Part shown: positions 1-8,564 of the stretch, one piece after another | How positions within the stretch are numbered: position 1 is the stretch's first letter | How the letters are laid out: every line of letters starts with the position of its first letter | Notes under the pieces: generated by a model | Told to the model about the DNA's origin: nothing | Database searches by the model: none | Seen by the model: the letters and a program-made list of their open reading frames with translations, nothing else | Translations under genes and position numbers: made by a program | Assembly (NCBI GenBank): GCA_963766995.1 | Contig: CAVYCE010000003.1 | Coordinates: 1,559,747-1,623,746 of the forward strand | Direction: 5' to 3' | DNA from: Bog-473 sp963766995 | GTDB lineage: Bacteria > Actinomycetota > Acidimicrobiia > Acidimicrobiales > RAAP-2 | DNA: 64,000 nt

Positions 1-591
1 ACCGATCCCGAGGCTTGCGCCGGCATTATGGCGGCAGCAGTGAAGGAGTTCGGTGGCGTCGACGTGCTGGTGAACAATGCGTTCAGGTTCGACGCATTTC
101 AGTCTTTTGAGCAGGTCGATCTGACCCTTTGGCGAAAGATCATGGACACCAACCTCTTCGGCTCGTTGCAGATGACTCGAGCCGCGCTGCCGATCATGCG
201 CGAGCGTGGTGGTGGATCGGTGATCATGGTGGCATCGATGGTGGCTCGACAACCCCAACCGGTGCAGGGCGGCTATGCCATCTCCAAGGGAGCTTTGCTG
301 ACCGCGACGCGTGTGCTGGCCTATGAACTCGGCCCATCCGGCGTGCGGGTCAACGCCGTGGTCCCCGGCTGGATGGCCGGACCCTCGGTCGACATGTACA
401 TCGATATGACATCAGAGGGTCGAGGGGTGTCCAAGCAAGAAGTGATTGACGAGCTCAACGCCCGCGTGCCGTTGGGCCGCATTCCCAGCGATGAGCAAGT
501 GGCGGGATCCATCGTGTACCTCGCGTCAGAGCTTTCATCGGCCATGACCGGCCAAGCCATCGACACCAACGGTGGCGAAATCTTCACGTAA
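1..591 (+). CDS. SDR family oxidoreductase, 5' end cut by window
   Basis: The reading frame is open from base 1, so the visible 196 codons are the C-terminal part of a short-chain dehydrogenase/reductase; the nucleotide-binding Gly motif lies upstream of the window. Visible SDR landmarks are VLVNNA (the NNAG-type motif), a Ser in the VASM stretch, the catalytic YAISK (YxxxK), and the VNAVVPGW motif after it. The C-terminus ends in the usual TGQAIDTNGGE segment. An NAD(P)-dependent alcohol or ketone oxidoreductase is certain at family level; the substrate cannot be told. An in-frame ATG at 28 is internal, because the conserved fold continues upstream of it. The 3' end overlaps the convergent DUF2142 gene by 57 bp. 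Confidence 0.9.
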   Translation, partial: TDPEACAGIMAAAVKEFGGVDVLVNNAFRFDAFQSFEQVDLTLWRKIMDTNLFGSLQMTRAALPIMRERGGGSVIMVASMVARQPQPVQGGYAISKGALLTATRVLAYELGPSGVRVNAVVPGWMAGPSVDMYIDMTSEGRGVSKQEVIDELNARVPLGRIPSDEQVAGSIVYLASELSSAMTGQAIDTNGGEIFT

Positions 592-2172
592 GTGCGAAGT
601 CGATTGGGGATCAGTGAAGAGAGCCCACGCCACGTAGCCGGCTAACAGCAGTGTGCCGGCGACGAATAAGAAGATAAGGAAAAACGAACCGCCCGGCGGT
701 GTCCAGCGCACGGGCGAACCGGGCGGAAGCCCGAGTCCGATCTGGTAGCGATGCAACACGGTGAGAAAAGCGGCGACTTGAGCGATCACCAGCAATGGAA
801 TCAACGTCATTGCGGCGGCTAGTGGTTGTGTTGGCGGTGTGTCGTTCCTGGCATGGGCTCCGCGCGTCTGGCGCGAGACGGCTGCCGAAGCAATCAGAGG
901 CACTCCGACGAGGAGCGGCAGCCAGTAGCGACCCTGCCAATAGGAGCCCACTGCGTCAATGCGAGGAGACTCGAACACCACTGGGAGTAGGAATATGGCC
1001 ACCAGCAATAGGGGCAAAGCACGCCGGCATCGTGGTGACGTACGCATGCCCCAGACCAGCAACCAGCCGCCTCCGATGGCCCACACCACAATGGTGCCCA
1101 CCGGAGCTTGAGTGTCCAGCCACCCGAAGTTGCCGACGGCCTGCATCAATCGGGTGCCCGTTAATCGAATAGTGCGTTCGATCTCCCCCCACAACGAAAG
1201 CGGAATGTGTAGGTGCCCACCTAAAAGTGAAGGGGTACCGTCCATCGCGGAGAAGGCGATAGCAACCAGCACCACGACGCCTACCAAGGTGCACATCAGC
1301 CGCATGAAACGTTGTCGGAACAATTTCCGGATGCGGTCCTTGCCGGCCACCACGGCCACCACGACAATGAGAATGGCAAGGTACAAGGGACTGAGCGGTC
1401 GGCTGAGGGCAAACACTGCTGCCGCTAACGCCGTCCACATGGCCAAAGGAGGCGGAATTCGGTCCTGTTCAATGAGGCACAGCGCTCCGCACCAGGTGGC
1501 GAATCCCGCCGCCGTCTCCATGCCGCTGTTGTTCACCATGGAACCGAAATAGAGGACCATGGGAGACAGGGCGACCAGTGCGCCGACCAACAAAAGGCGC
1601 CTGGGGTGGTACCTGATCAGCAGCAGAAGGCCAAGTAGCAGCAACGCGCCATTGACGGCCACGGCCATCAAGCGCATGGCGTAGAAAGTGCCACGACCGT
1701 GGAGTACGAGTGTCGGTAAGCCCGTCAGTACGAAAAAGAGCGGAGGATAGTTCGAGAACTGAGTTTTCTCCTTCACGTCCCGTGTACTGGTCGGGAGTGA
1801 CGGGGCGCAGTTGGCGGCGACGCGCCGCTTGAAGGCAAAGCAATCGGGTTGAGAGCTGGCGCCTCCAATGTCGGCCGGCACCCTGACGAGGGAGGTCTGG
1901 CCCGCATGCGTTTTGATCAGCGGCTCATCGAACTGACCTCGTACGACGGCCGCAGCGTTGATGGCCTGGTTCGGTTCGTCGGCTGCGGACATGAGAGGTG
2001 CGACGAACACCCAACTGATCATCACTAGGCCGAGACCGAGGACGAGCCAGGCGACGATAATCAGCCGCGGCAGCCTTTGGACGCGGGTCGTCGAGGAGTG
2101 CCCCACCAGCGGAACTGAAGTGAGCAAGGCGGCATTCTCCGTGTTCGGCACAACGAATGCGCATCTTCGCAC
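535..2172 (-). CDS. DUF2142 family polytopic membrane protein
   Basis: A 545-residue integral membrane protein. After a cytoplasmic N-terminus, the first membrane segment (about residues 36-60) is followed by the ADEPNQ motif and then by NYPPLFF, which are hallmarks of DUF2142. Many further hydrophobic helices follow. DUF2142 proteins resemble GT-C glycosyltransferases by topology and sit in cell-surface polysaccharide contexts, but no reaction is established. A role in envelope glycan assembly is inference. The start at 2172 is the most upstream candidate, and a shorter N-terminus is possible. The gene is convergent with the SDR gene, and its last 19 codons overlap it. Confidence 0.75.
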   Translation of the reverse strand: MRRCAFVVPNTENAALLTSVPLVGHSSTTRVQRLPRLIIVAWLVLGLGLVMISWVFVAPLMSAADEPNQAINAAAVVRGQFDEPLIKTHAGQTSLVRVPADIGGASSQPDCFAFKRRVAANCAPSLPTSTRDVKEKTQFSNYPPLFFVLTGLPTLVLHGRGTFYAMRLMAVAVNGALLLLGLLLLIRYHPRRLLLVGALVALSPMVLYFGSMVNNSGMETAAGFATWCGALCLIEQDRIPPPLAMWTALAAAVFALSRPLSPLYLAILIVVVAVVAGKDRIRKLFRQRFMRLMCTLVGVVVLVAIAFSAMDGTPSLLGGHLHIPLSLWGEIERTIRLTGTRLMQAVGNFGWLDTQAPVGTIVVWAIGGGWLLVWGMRTSPRCRRALPLLLVAIFLLPVVFESPRIDAVGSYWQGRYWLPLLVGVPLIASAAVSRQTRGAHARNDTPPTQPLAAAMTLIPLLVIAQVAAFLTVLHRYQIGLGLPPGSPVRWTPPGGSFFLIFLFVAGTLLLAGYVAWALFTDPQSTSHLREDFATVGVDGLAGHGR

Positions 2173-2307
2173 GTCGGATCACAACGGTTAAATCGGCACG
2201 AGTTGCGTTGCTTGCGATCGACCGGTGTCTCGCCGGCGAACATCCGAGAAGACGTAATTGGTACGGCGTGGAAGCCGCAGGAGCGCCTTGGGCACAAGCG
2301 GACAGCT

Positions 2308-3765
2308 TCAAGCTGACTTGAGGCTGGCCCCTTCGGAAAAGGCGTCCACTGGGAGCAGCGCGGGCTGTACATCCCCGGACGACACGTCCTCAAGGGAGCG
2401 CTGCGCCGGTTCGGGAAGCACTGACGTCACCAAAAGGCCGAGGATGGCCGAAATGCCGGCCACGACCAACAGACCTCGCAGTCCAATGTGATCCTGGAGT
2501 ACAGGCACCAGAAACACTCCAGCGAAAGCGCCCAATTTGCCGATGCTGGCCGCTAGGCCATGTCCTGTCGTGCGCACACTCACTGGAAAGACTTCTGACG
2601 GCAGCACGAATGTGGTGGTGTTCGGGCCGAATTCAATAAAGAAGTAGCTCAAGCCGAGGATGCCCAGGAATGGGCCGACGTGTTGGGTCAGAAAGGGTAT
2701 GGCCCCAAGGACCAGGAAGGCCACGGCCATCACGGAGAATCCGATTAACTGCAATCGCTTGTGACCGATCCGATCCATTCGCATGACAGCCAGGGCATAA
2801 CCCGGAACGGCGAAAAGGACGAACATGCCCAAGGACCAAGCCAGTTTTGTTTCGAGGGTGGCCGCCGGGTTCACGTCCTTCAAAATGGCGGGAAGCGACA
2901 GCGTGTTGCCGTAGTAGGCGTAATCGAAAAGGAACCATGAACCAGCGGTACCCAGCACCAGAAGCAGCATGCGGGGGTTGGTCAAAAACTCGCTGAGCCG
3001 CATGCGGTTCGAGGTGGCGGTACCCGAGTTGGAGCCGATGACGACGCCCTGCGAAAATTCAGATAGTTCCTGGGCGGCCCGATCAGTCTCGCCTTTGACC
3101 TGGGCCAGGTAACGAGGTGACTCCGGCATTTTGGAGCGCAGGTAGACCACGCCGGCGGCTGGCAGTGCGCCCAGTCCAAGAAGGAGTCGCCAGGTGAGAT
3201 TGCCCGAGAGGCCAGATTCCAATAACACCAGGGCGACGAGGGGGCCGATAATCAGACCGAGTGCCTGCATAGAGAAGACCAGGCCAACCAGTCGACCCCG
3301 GTCCTTTCTGTTGGAATACTCGCTCATCAGGACGGCTGATACCGGGTAGTCGCCGCCGATGCCCAGTCCGAGCACAAAGCGGGCCGCCACGAGCCACAGG
3401 AATCCCGGAGCGAAGGCCGAGGCGAGGGCACCGAAGATCATGATGACGGCCACAGTCACGTAGACCTTCTTGCGACCGATCACGTCGGCAATGCGACCAA
3501 AGGTGAAGGCACCGACGAAGGCACCAAGAATGGCCGCCCCGGTCACCCAACTGGTCTGGAGGGTGCTCAGGTGCCACTGGACCGCCACCAGGGCCGCCGC
3601 CGTGGCGATCACGAAGAGGTCGTACGCGTCGGTGAAGAATCCGACACCGGAAATGATCACCGTGCGGCGGTGGAACTTGCTGGTGGGTGCCTCGTTGAGG
3701 AGATCGGTCAGGCTCGCTCCGCCTTGACCTGCACTTATAGACAAACTGACCGACGACGGTTGCAT
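2308..3765 (-). CDS. MFS transporter, phosphate:H+ symporter (PHS) type
   Basis: A 485-aa major facilitator with about 12 membrane helices. Diagnostic stretches are GFFTDAYDLF in helix 1, the loop motif GRIADVIGRKK, and GGDYPVSAVLMSEYSNRKD in the helix 4-5 region, which is the PHS (Pho84-like) signature. Phosphate import is therefore the best guess, and the divergent neighbour is PhoU, supporting a phosphate theme. I chose the ATG at 3765 over an upstream TTG at 3861: the extra 32 residues look unconserved and the longer form would consume the divergent promoter region. Transport of another organic anion or a sugar remains possible. Confidence 0.8.
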   Translation of the reverse strand: MQPSSVSLSISAGQGGASLTDLLNEAPTSKFHRRTVIISGVGFFTDAYDLFVIATAAALVAVQWHLSTLQTSWVTGAAILGAFVGAFTFGRIADVIGRKKVYVTVAVIMIFGALASAFAPGFLWLVAARFVLGLGIGGDYPVSAVLMSEYSNRKDRGRLVGLVFSMQALGLIIGPLVALVLLESGLSGNLTWRLLLGLGALPAAGVVYLRSKMPESPRYLAQVKGETDRAAQELSEFSQGVVIGSNSGTATSNRMRLSEFLTNPRMLLLVLGTAGSWFLFDYAYYGNTLSLPAILKDVNPAATLETKLAWSLGMFVLFAVPGYALAVMRMDRIGHKRLQLIGFSVMAVAFLVLGAIPFLTQHVGPFLGILGLSYFFIEFGPNTTTFVLPSEVFPVSVRTTGHGLAASIGKLGAFAGVFLVPVLQDHIGLRGLLVVAGISAILGLLVTSVLPEPAQRSLEDVSSGDVQPALLPVDAFSEGASLKSA

Positions 3766-3904
3766 GGGTGGTGGCGACTCCAAGGCTCGAATGGCAGTAC
3801 CGCCACTCTTCCTGGGCCGAGTAATCGCAAGGTCATCCGAAAGTGAACGTGACGCGAACAAACCGCGAATTCTTGGTGTCCTGGGCCGTTATCGTACGGA
3901 GGCG

Positions 3905-4525
3905 ATGACCGACGCAGACGAGGGAATTCTGCAGATCGACACCCGGATGCACCAGCTCTTTGCCCTGGTCTCAGAGGCGCTGGCCCGGTCCACTGAGGCT
4001 CTACTCAGTGGCGATGTGGCCGCCGGGCTGGCCGTGGTCGACGGCGATCAATCGGTGGATGAGCTCACGGCCGATGTCGAACTCTTGGTCTGGAGCCAGA
4101 TTGAAAAACACAGCCCTGCGGGTGCCGGCCTTCGACACTTGGTAGGGATATTGCTCATCCTTCCGGAGCTTGAGCGCTCGGGAGACTTGGCCGAACACAT
4201 TGCCCAACGAGCGGTGACCAGCCTTGGATCTGAAATGAGCCCGCTCAGTCGCGGCATCGTGCAACGCATGGCTGAAGTGGCGTTGGAGATGTGGCGGGGT
4301 GCTGCTGACGCCTACGGCGATCGGTCTGCCAGCGCTGACGACTTGGCTGAGGCAGACGATGAGATCGACATTCTGCACGAGCGGCTTACGAAGGAGATCG
4401 CATCAGAAACGATGCCGACTGCCATCGGGGCACAGGTCACGCTGCTCGCTCGTTTCTATGAGCGTCTCGGTGATCACGCGGTCAACCTGGCGCGACGAAT
4501 CGAAATGCTGCAAGAAACGCCGTAA
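3905..4525 (+). CDS. phoU: PhoU-like phosphate regulatory protein
   Basis: A 206-aa all-helical protein made of two PhoU repeats, with ERSGDLAEHIAQRA in the first and YERLGDHAVNLARRIE in the second. These E/D-x-x-x-D patterns are the metal-binding signatures of PhoU. PhoU proteins damp phosphate import and PhoR/PhoB signalling; here the divergent partner is an MFS-type phosphate carrier, not a Pst ABC transporter. The start is ATG 3905: GGAGG lies just upstream and a TATCGT box sits 9 nt before it, while the longer open frame back to 3764 would overlap the divergent gene. Confidence 0.88.
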   Translation: MTDADEGILQIDTRMHQLFALVSEALARSTEALLSGDVAAGLAVVDGDQSVDELTADVELLVWSQIEKHSPAGAGLRHLVGILLILPELERSGDLAEHIAQRAVTSLGSEMSPLSRGIVQRMAEVALEMWRGAADAYGDRSASADDLAEADDEIDILHERLTKEIASETMPTAIGAQVTLLARFYERLGDHAVNLARRIEMLQETP

Positions 4526-4621
4526 GTCGTTCGGCGCCTTTTCGGGAGAGCGTTCGCGCCAACTGCATTTGAAGGAATCTCACCGCCCAGGTCCGCAATT
4601 TCCTGAACCGGGTCTTCGTGG

Positions 4622-4696
4622 TCGGGCTGCCCGGATTTGAACCGGGGACCTCTGCGTCCCGAACGCAGCGCGCTAACCAAGCTGCGCTACAGCCCG
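4622..4696 (-). tRNA. tRNA-Pro (anticodon CGG)
   Basis: On the minus strand the acceptor stem CGGGCTG pairs perfectly with CAGCCCG. The anticodon stem CTGCG/CGCAG encloses the loop TTCGGGA, giving anticodon CGG (proline). The T-arm has the normal GGTTCAAATCC core. The discriminator base is A, and the 3' CCA is genome-encoded at 4619-4621. It lies between phoU (plus) and the CorC-like gene (minus). Confidence 0.97.
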
Positions 4697-4727
4697 TCCG
4701 CTTCACGAGTGAAGCAGGCCTGCCACC

Positions 4728-5615
4728 TTACTCCGGTGCGTCGGCCTTCTCGCTGGGCAGGGTGTCGCCCGAGGGGTGACCGAGTTGGGTGGCCACCACC
4801 TGGGCTACCCGACGCTTATCCATCTCGACCACCCGTAGGTCCCAGTCCCCGACTCGGATCTGCTCACCCTCGGCCGGAATGTGCCCGAAGCGCTCGAAGA
4901 GCAAGCCACCCAGCGTCACGTACTCGCCGTCGGGCACGTGCATTCCCAGGCGCTCGCGCAGCTCATCGACGTTGGTCTGGCCGTCCACCAGCCAGCGGGT
5001 GCCGTCCACTCGCACCATGGTTGGTTCTTCCTCGGCATCGAATTCATCCCTGAGGTCGCCCACCAATGGCTCGAGCAAATCCTTGACGGTCAGGATGCCA
5101 GCGACGCCTCCATATTCGTCCACCACAATGGCCACGGCGCGGCGGTGCTTGCGCATGTCGGCCAAGGCTTCCAACACGCCCAGCGTCTCTGGGAGCAGGT
5201 AGGGCTGGCGCACCTTGCGAGAGATTTCCAATGGGCTCGGATCGGTGGCATCGCGCAGAGCGGGCCCGTCTTGCCCGACCCGAAAAATGTCATTGACAAA
5301 GAGGATCCCGATGAGGTCGTCCAGGTCACCATGGACCACGGGGAAGCAGCTGTGCCCCGTTGTGCGTACGGCTCGAGCGATGTCATCGGCATGGACGGGA
5401 ATGGTGAGGGCGGTGACGTCGACCCTGGGGGTCATCACCTCGCGGATGTCCATGTCGCGCAGGTCGCCCAAGGCGTCGAGGATGATCTGCTCCTGCTCGC
5501 TGGCGTCGTCGTCCAGCAGCGATGGACGGGCTCCGTTGTGCTGTTCGTCGTCCACGGCCCGGCGCCACGGGCGTCGGGAGCGTCGAGGTTGGGTTGGCGT
5601 CTCGCCGGGCGACAC
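4728..5615 (-). CDS. CorC/HlyC-type CBS-domain protein, soluble form
   Basis: A 295-aa protein with a CBS pair followed by a CorC_HlyC domain. The family landmark IREVMTPRVDV precedes the first CBS motif, VVDEYGGVAGILTVKD marks the second, and the C-terminal domain contains VTLGGLLFERFGHIP. There is no DUF21 membrane domain, so it resembles soluble E. coli CorC/YbeX (about 290 aa) rather than the membrane hemolysin-like form. The family is linked to Mg2+/Co2+ resistance and ribosome or membrane maintenance. GTG 5615 lies just after the receiver gene's stop at 5627 and matches CorC length; the open frame running upstream to 5891 has non-protein-like composition and overlaps that gene. Confidence 0.8.
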   Translation of the reverse strand: MSPGETPTQPRRSRRPWRRAVDDEQHNGARPSLLDDDASEQEQIILDALGDLRDMDIREVMTPRVDVTALTIPVHADDIARAVRTTGHSCFPVVHGDLDDLIGILFVNDIFRVGQDGPALRDATDPSPLEISRKVRQPYLLPETLGVLEALADMRKHRRAVAIVVDEYGGVAGILTVKDLLEPLVGDLRDEFDAEEEPTMVRVDGTRWLVDGQTNVDELRERLGMHVPDGEYVTLGGLLFERFGHIPAEGEQIRVGDWDLRVVEMDKRRVAQVVATQLGHPSGDTLPSEKADAPE

Positions 5616-5626
5616 GATGGGCCTAT

Positions 5627-6124
5627 TCAGCCCTGGGGTCGGCCCGCCTGGAGCTGAGCTCCAGCGCCCACCAGCACGGGCACGGGTGCGTAGGAATCGT
5701 CGTGGTAAATGCCGTCGTCCAGGAGGCTCTTGGTGGCGCGGCGAAGGCGCAGTGGATCGAGGGGCTTGACCAGCCACCCTTCGGCACCCGAACGGCGGGC
5801 CAAGAACACGTCGGGACGGCGGTCCAGCAGCATGAGGACGGGCGTGTGATCGACGGCGTCGTAAGACTCCTGCAAGCGGAGCTCCAGGCACACCGCCATG
5901 CCGCCCATGTTTCCCATCTGCATGTCGACGATCACCAGATCCGGCGAATGCTCAATCACGAAGTTGATGACTTCGGGACCAGTCTTGACCGACCGGATCT
6001 CAATGTTCGGGCCGCTGATGACGGCTTCAATCTCTTGGCGCAGTGTGGGCGCATCGCTGGCCACCAGGATCGTCTGCACGGCGCCGAGACTACCGGAGAC
6101 CTCACCGGGTGCGGTAGCTGGCAC
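5627..6124 (-). CDS. Single-domain response regulator-like receiver protein
   Basis: A 165-aa CheY-like receiver without an output domain. The phosphoacceptor is probably D67 in LVIVDMQMGNMGG, and the conserved Lys is K120 in GWLVKP. The acidic pocket near the N-terminus reads VASDAP, weaker than the usual DD pair, so phosphorylation is probable but not assured. It starts with GTG two bases after the upstream ArsA-like gene's stop and ends 12 bases before the CorC-like start, so it is probably co-transcribed with both. No histidine kinase is visible nearby. Confidence 0.75.
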   Translation of the reverse strand: MPATAPGEVSGSLGAVQTILVASDAPTLRQEIEAVISGPNIEIRSVKTGPEVINFVIEHSPDLVIVDMQMGNMGGMAVCLELRLQESYDAVDHTPVLMLLDRRPDVFLARRSGAEGWLVKPLDPLRLRRATKSLLDDGIYHDDSYAPVPVLVGAGAQLQAGRPQG

Positions 6125-6126
6125 TG

Positions 6127-7179
6127 CTACGAGAACAGCGCATCGGCCGTGCGTTGCAACCCGCCGAGGTCGTGCACGTCGTGGCCGAAAAGGGGGATCC
6201 GACCTAAAGGAGCGGGGGCCACCTGCGCCGCCAGGCCGGCATAGGCCGCTTCTTCCAGGTCGGCCACCGCGTTCAGGGTGGCCAGGTTCTCTTCCAGCGG
6301 GGCGAGGGCACCGCCAGCCGGCGCTGGGTCGACGGCTCCGAATCGGGGCTGGATCCGGTTCACCACCAGGGCGGCTGGGATCACCTCGCGCTCGGCCAGT
6401 TTCTCGGCAAAGTACGTGGCCTCGATGATGGCATCGGGTCTGGCCGAGGTCACCAGTACAAACGCAGTGGACGGGTCCGACAGGAGCTGACGCACCGCGC
6501 CGGCCCGGGTGCGGAAACCCTCCTCCATTCCTTCGAAGGCCTGGAAGAAACCGACGGCGTCCTGGACGATCTCGGCCCCCGCCACCTTTGAGATGGTCCG
6601 GAGCAACGCCTGGGTGGCCACGCTCACAGCCTTGAGTGACATGCGGGTAGGGAGGAGCAAGGCGCGGAAGAGTCGATTCTCCAAAAAGCGAGTCAGTCTG
6701 CGGGGAGCGTCGAGGAGGTCAAGCGCGTTACGGGTTGGTGGTGTGTCGACCACCACGATGTCGAAGTCGCCGGAGTCCACCAGCTCGTAAAGCTTCTCCA
6801 TCGCCATGTACTCCTGGGTGCCCGAGAGGGCGCCGGCCAGGTTTTGGTAGAGGCGATTGGCCAGGATCCCTTCGGCCTGCTCGGGCGTGCGCGCGTAGCG
6901 GTGGACCAGGTCGTCGAAGGTGCCCTTGGTATCGAGCATGAGGGCAAAGAGGTGACCACTCCAGTCGCCCGTGACCTCAGTGGGTGTGTTGGCCAGGGAC
7001 TGCACGCCCAATGAATCGGCCAGCCGGCGAGCTGGGTCGACCGTGACGACGCAGGCGCGCCGCCCAGCCCGAGCGGCCGCCAAGGCAAACGTGGCTGACA
7101 CCGTGGTCTTTCCCACCCCCCCCGAACCGCAACACACCACGACTTTGGCGTCCGTCACCATGGTGGAGAGCTCGCTCAT
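6127..7179 (-). CDS. ArsA/Get3-family anion-transporter-like ATPase (second of pair)
   Basis: A 350-aa deviant-Walker-A P-loop ATPase. GSGGVGKTT near residues 18-26 is the ArsA/Get3/MinD-type P-loop; VDPARR (switch I region) and VVVDTPPTRNAL (Walker B/switch II) follow. No arsenite-binding Cys triad is evident, so arsenite export is unlikely. It overlaps the upstream paralogue by 4 bp (ATGA), indicating translational coupling. The arrangement matches the mycobacterial Rv3679-Rv3680 pair beside whiB4; those proteins form a heteromeric ATPase whose exact substrate I do not know. Confidence 0.85.
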   Translation of the reverse strand: MSELSTMVTDAKVVVCCGSGGVGKTTVSATFALAAARAGRRACVVTVDPARRLADSLGVQSLANTPTEVTGDWSGHLFALMLDTKGTFDDLVHRYARTPEQAEGILANRLYQNLAGALSGTQEYMAMEKLYELVDSGDFDIVVVDTPPTRNALDLLDAPRRLTRFLENRLFRALLLPTRMSLKAVSVATQALLRTISKVAGAEIVQDAVGFFQAFEGMEEGFRTRAGAVRQLLSDPSTAFVLVTSARPDAIIEATYFAEKLAEREVIPAALVVNRIQPRFGAVDPAPAGGALAPLEENLATLNAVADLEEAAYAGLAAQVAPAPLGRIPLFGHDVHDLGGLQRTADALFS

Positions 7180-8156
7180 TGGTCGGCCACTTCCGGTTCG
7201 AGGGTGGCGATGGCTTCGACCAAGGCCTTCGCCAACGACTCGGTCTCCTTCGATCCGAGTGTTGCCGCTCCAAGCCGCGGCACCAAGAGCTGAGGCAGGG
7301 GCAGGTCCTGGGCCAGCCGCTCGACCTGGGCGGCTGAAATGCCGTAGCGCTCCAAGCGAAAGCGCCTGGCTTCCTCCAGTGCCTGGAGGTGCGCCGGATC
7401 GACTGTCGCAGATCCCTCGGCGGCTCGTTCCTCAGCTGAATGTTCCAGACCGTCGGGCAGGCGATCACAGGAATTGACGATCACGGGGCCGAGTTGCACG
7501 CCAGCCGTATCCTCCAACGTAAAGGCCGATTCGATGGTCTCGCTCACCGGCATGTCCTCGGGCAGGGTGACCAGAATGACCCGGCAACGTGCTGGGTCAG
7601 AAAGCAGATCGACGACCTCCTGGGCCTGGCTGCGTAAGGGGCCGCCACGAGCGGCATTGACGAGGCCGCTGGCCGAAGTCAAGAACGTGATGGCATGCCC
7701 GGTGGCCGGTGCGTCCACCACGATGAGATCGGCCACCTGGTCTCGCTCGAGCTGCTTGATCTTGCCCAGAACCAGCACGTCCCGGATGCCCGGGATAGCA
7801 GTTGACACCACGTCCACGACGCCCGAACTCACCAGCCGCTTGGACACCCGCTTGAGTCCGTGATCGATGAGATATTCGACCAGGGCGTCGTCGGGGGTGA
7901 TGCGTCTGGCCCTGATAGTGCCTTGCCCGCGTGCCTCGTCGGCACCGAGCAGCTCTGTCTCCTCGTAACCCAGATCCTCAGCCAGATCGAAGGCGCCGGT
8001 GATGCCCGACTTCCCCTCAAGCTCGACAATGAGCACCGACATGCCGCTCGAACTCGCCATGCGAGCGATGGTGGCCGACATCGTCGTTTTGCCCACGCCA
8101 CCCTTGCCGGCCACGACGAGGACATGGCTCTGTGCGCAGAAGGTCCCCACGTCCAT
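7176..8156 (-). CDS. ArsA/Get3-family ATPase (first of pair)
   Basis: A 326-aa P-loop ATPase with AGKGGVGKTT near the N-terminus and LIVVDAPATGHAI as the Walker B/switch II stretch. It is paralogous to the downstream gene and coupled to it by a 4-bp overlap. The ATG at 8156 leaves a short lead-in before the P-loop, as is normal; a GTG at 8210 would add 18 residues and shorten the divergent promoter region shared with whiB. By analogy with Rv3679/Rv3680 the two products probably form one hetero-oligomer. Confidence 0.85.
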   Translation of the reverse strand: MDVGTFCAQSHVLVVAGKGGVGKTTMSATIARMASSSGMSVLIVELEGKSGITGAFDLAEDLGYEETELLGADEARGQGTIRARRITPDDALVEYLIDHGLKRVSKRLVSSGVVDVVSTAIPGIRDVLVLGKIKQLERDQVADLIVVDAPATGHAITFLTSASGLVNAARGGPLRSQAQEVVDLLSDPARCRVILVTLPEDMPVSETIESAFTLEDTAGVQLGPVIVNSCDRLPDGLEHSAEERAAEGSATVDPAHLQALEEARRFRLERYGISAAQVERLAQDLPLPQLLVPRLGAATLGSKETESLAKALVEAIATLEPEVADQ

Positions 8157-8259
8157 GTCAGGGCGAGCGTAGTGGGACCCTCGGGCACCGGACGCGAATA
8201 TCCTGGTCACGGCCCTTGAACCCTTCAGCCCTCTGGGGATAGGTTGGCCGTGCAGGGGG

Positions 8260-8544
8260 ATGTTACGTACCCGTTCGGGGGGTCAAATGCGCCAGGGATT
8301 AGATATGTGGCAAGTGAAGGCAGCTTGCCGAGGACCACAATCAGCGGCTTTCTTTCCGCCATCTCATGCTGAGCGGAAGGAGGAGAAGGCCGCTCGAGAG
8401 GTGAGAGCCAAGTCCATTTGCAGCCAATGCAATGTCCGGGGTGATTGCCTCGACTACGCCATCCGGATCCGTGAACCCCATGGGATATGGGGTGGCATGA
8501 ACGAGGTGGAGCGCAAAGTCATGATGGACCGGCGGGCCAGCTAA
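8260..8544 (+). CDS. WhiB-family Fe-S transcription regulator
   Basis: A 94-aa WhiB-like protein. Four cysteines fit the family pattern: one in KAACRG, then SICSQC (C-x2-C), then GDC five residues later; together they bind a [4Fe-4S] cluster that senses redox, O2 or NO. The turn motif GIWGG precedes the basic C-terminus used for DNA contact. Start ATG 8260 has a purine-rich AGGGGG just upstream and a TAGGTT box at 8240-8245. It is divergent from the ArsA pair, the same order as whiB4 with Rv3680/Rv3679 in mycobacteria, so WhiB4-type is a reasonable but unproven subfamily call. Confidence 0.92.
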   Translation: MLRTRSGGQMRQGLDMWQVKAACRGPQSAAFFPPSHAERKEEKAAREVRAKSICSQCNVRGDCLDYAIRIREPHGIWGGMNEVERKVMMDRRAS

Positions 8545-8564
8545 ACCTTGGGGCAGCGGCGCAA

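Noticed and set aside
5616..5891. Extra 92 codons before the CorC-like protein
   Set aside because: Arg/Pro-rich composition typical of a shadow frame, and it overlaps the receiver gene.
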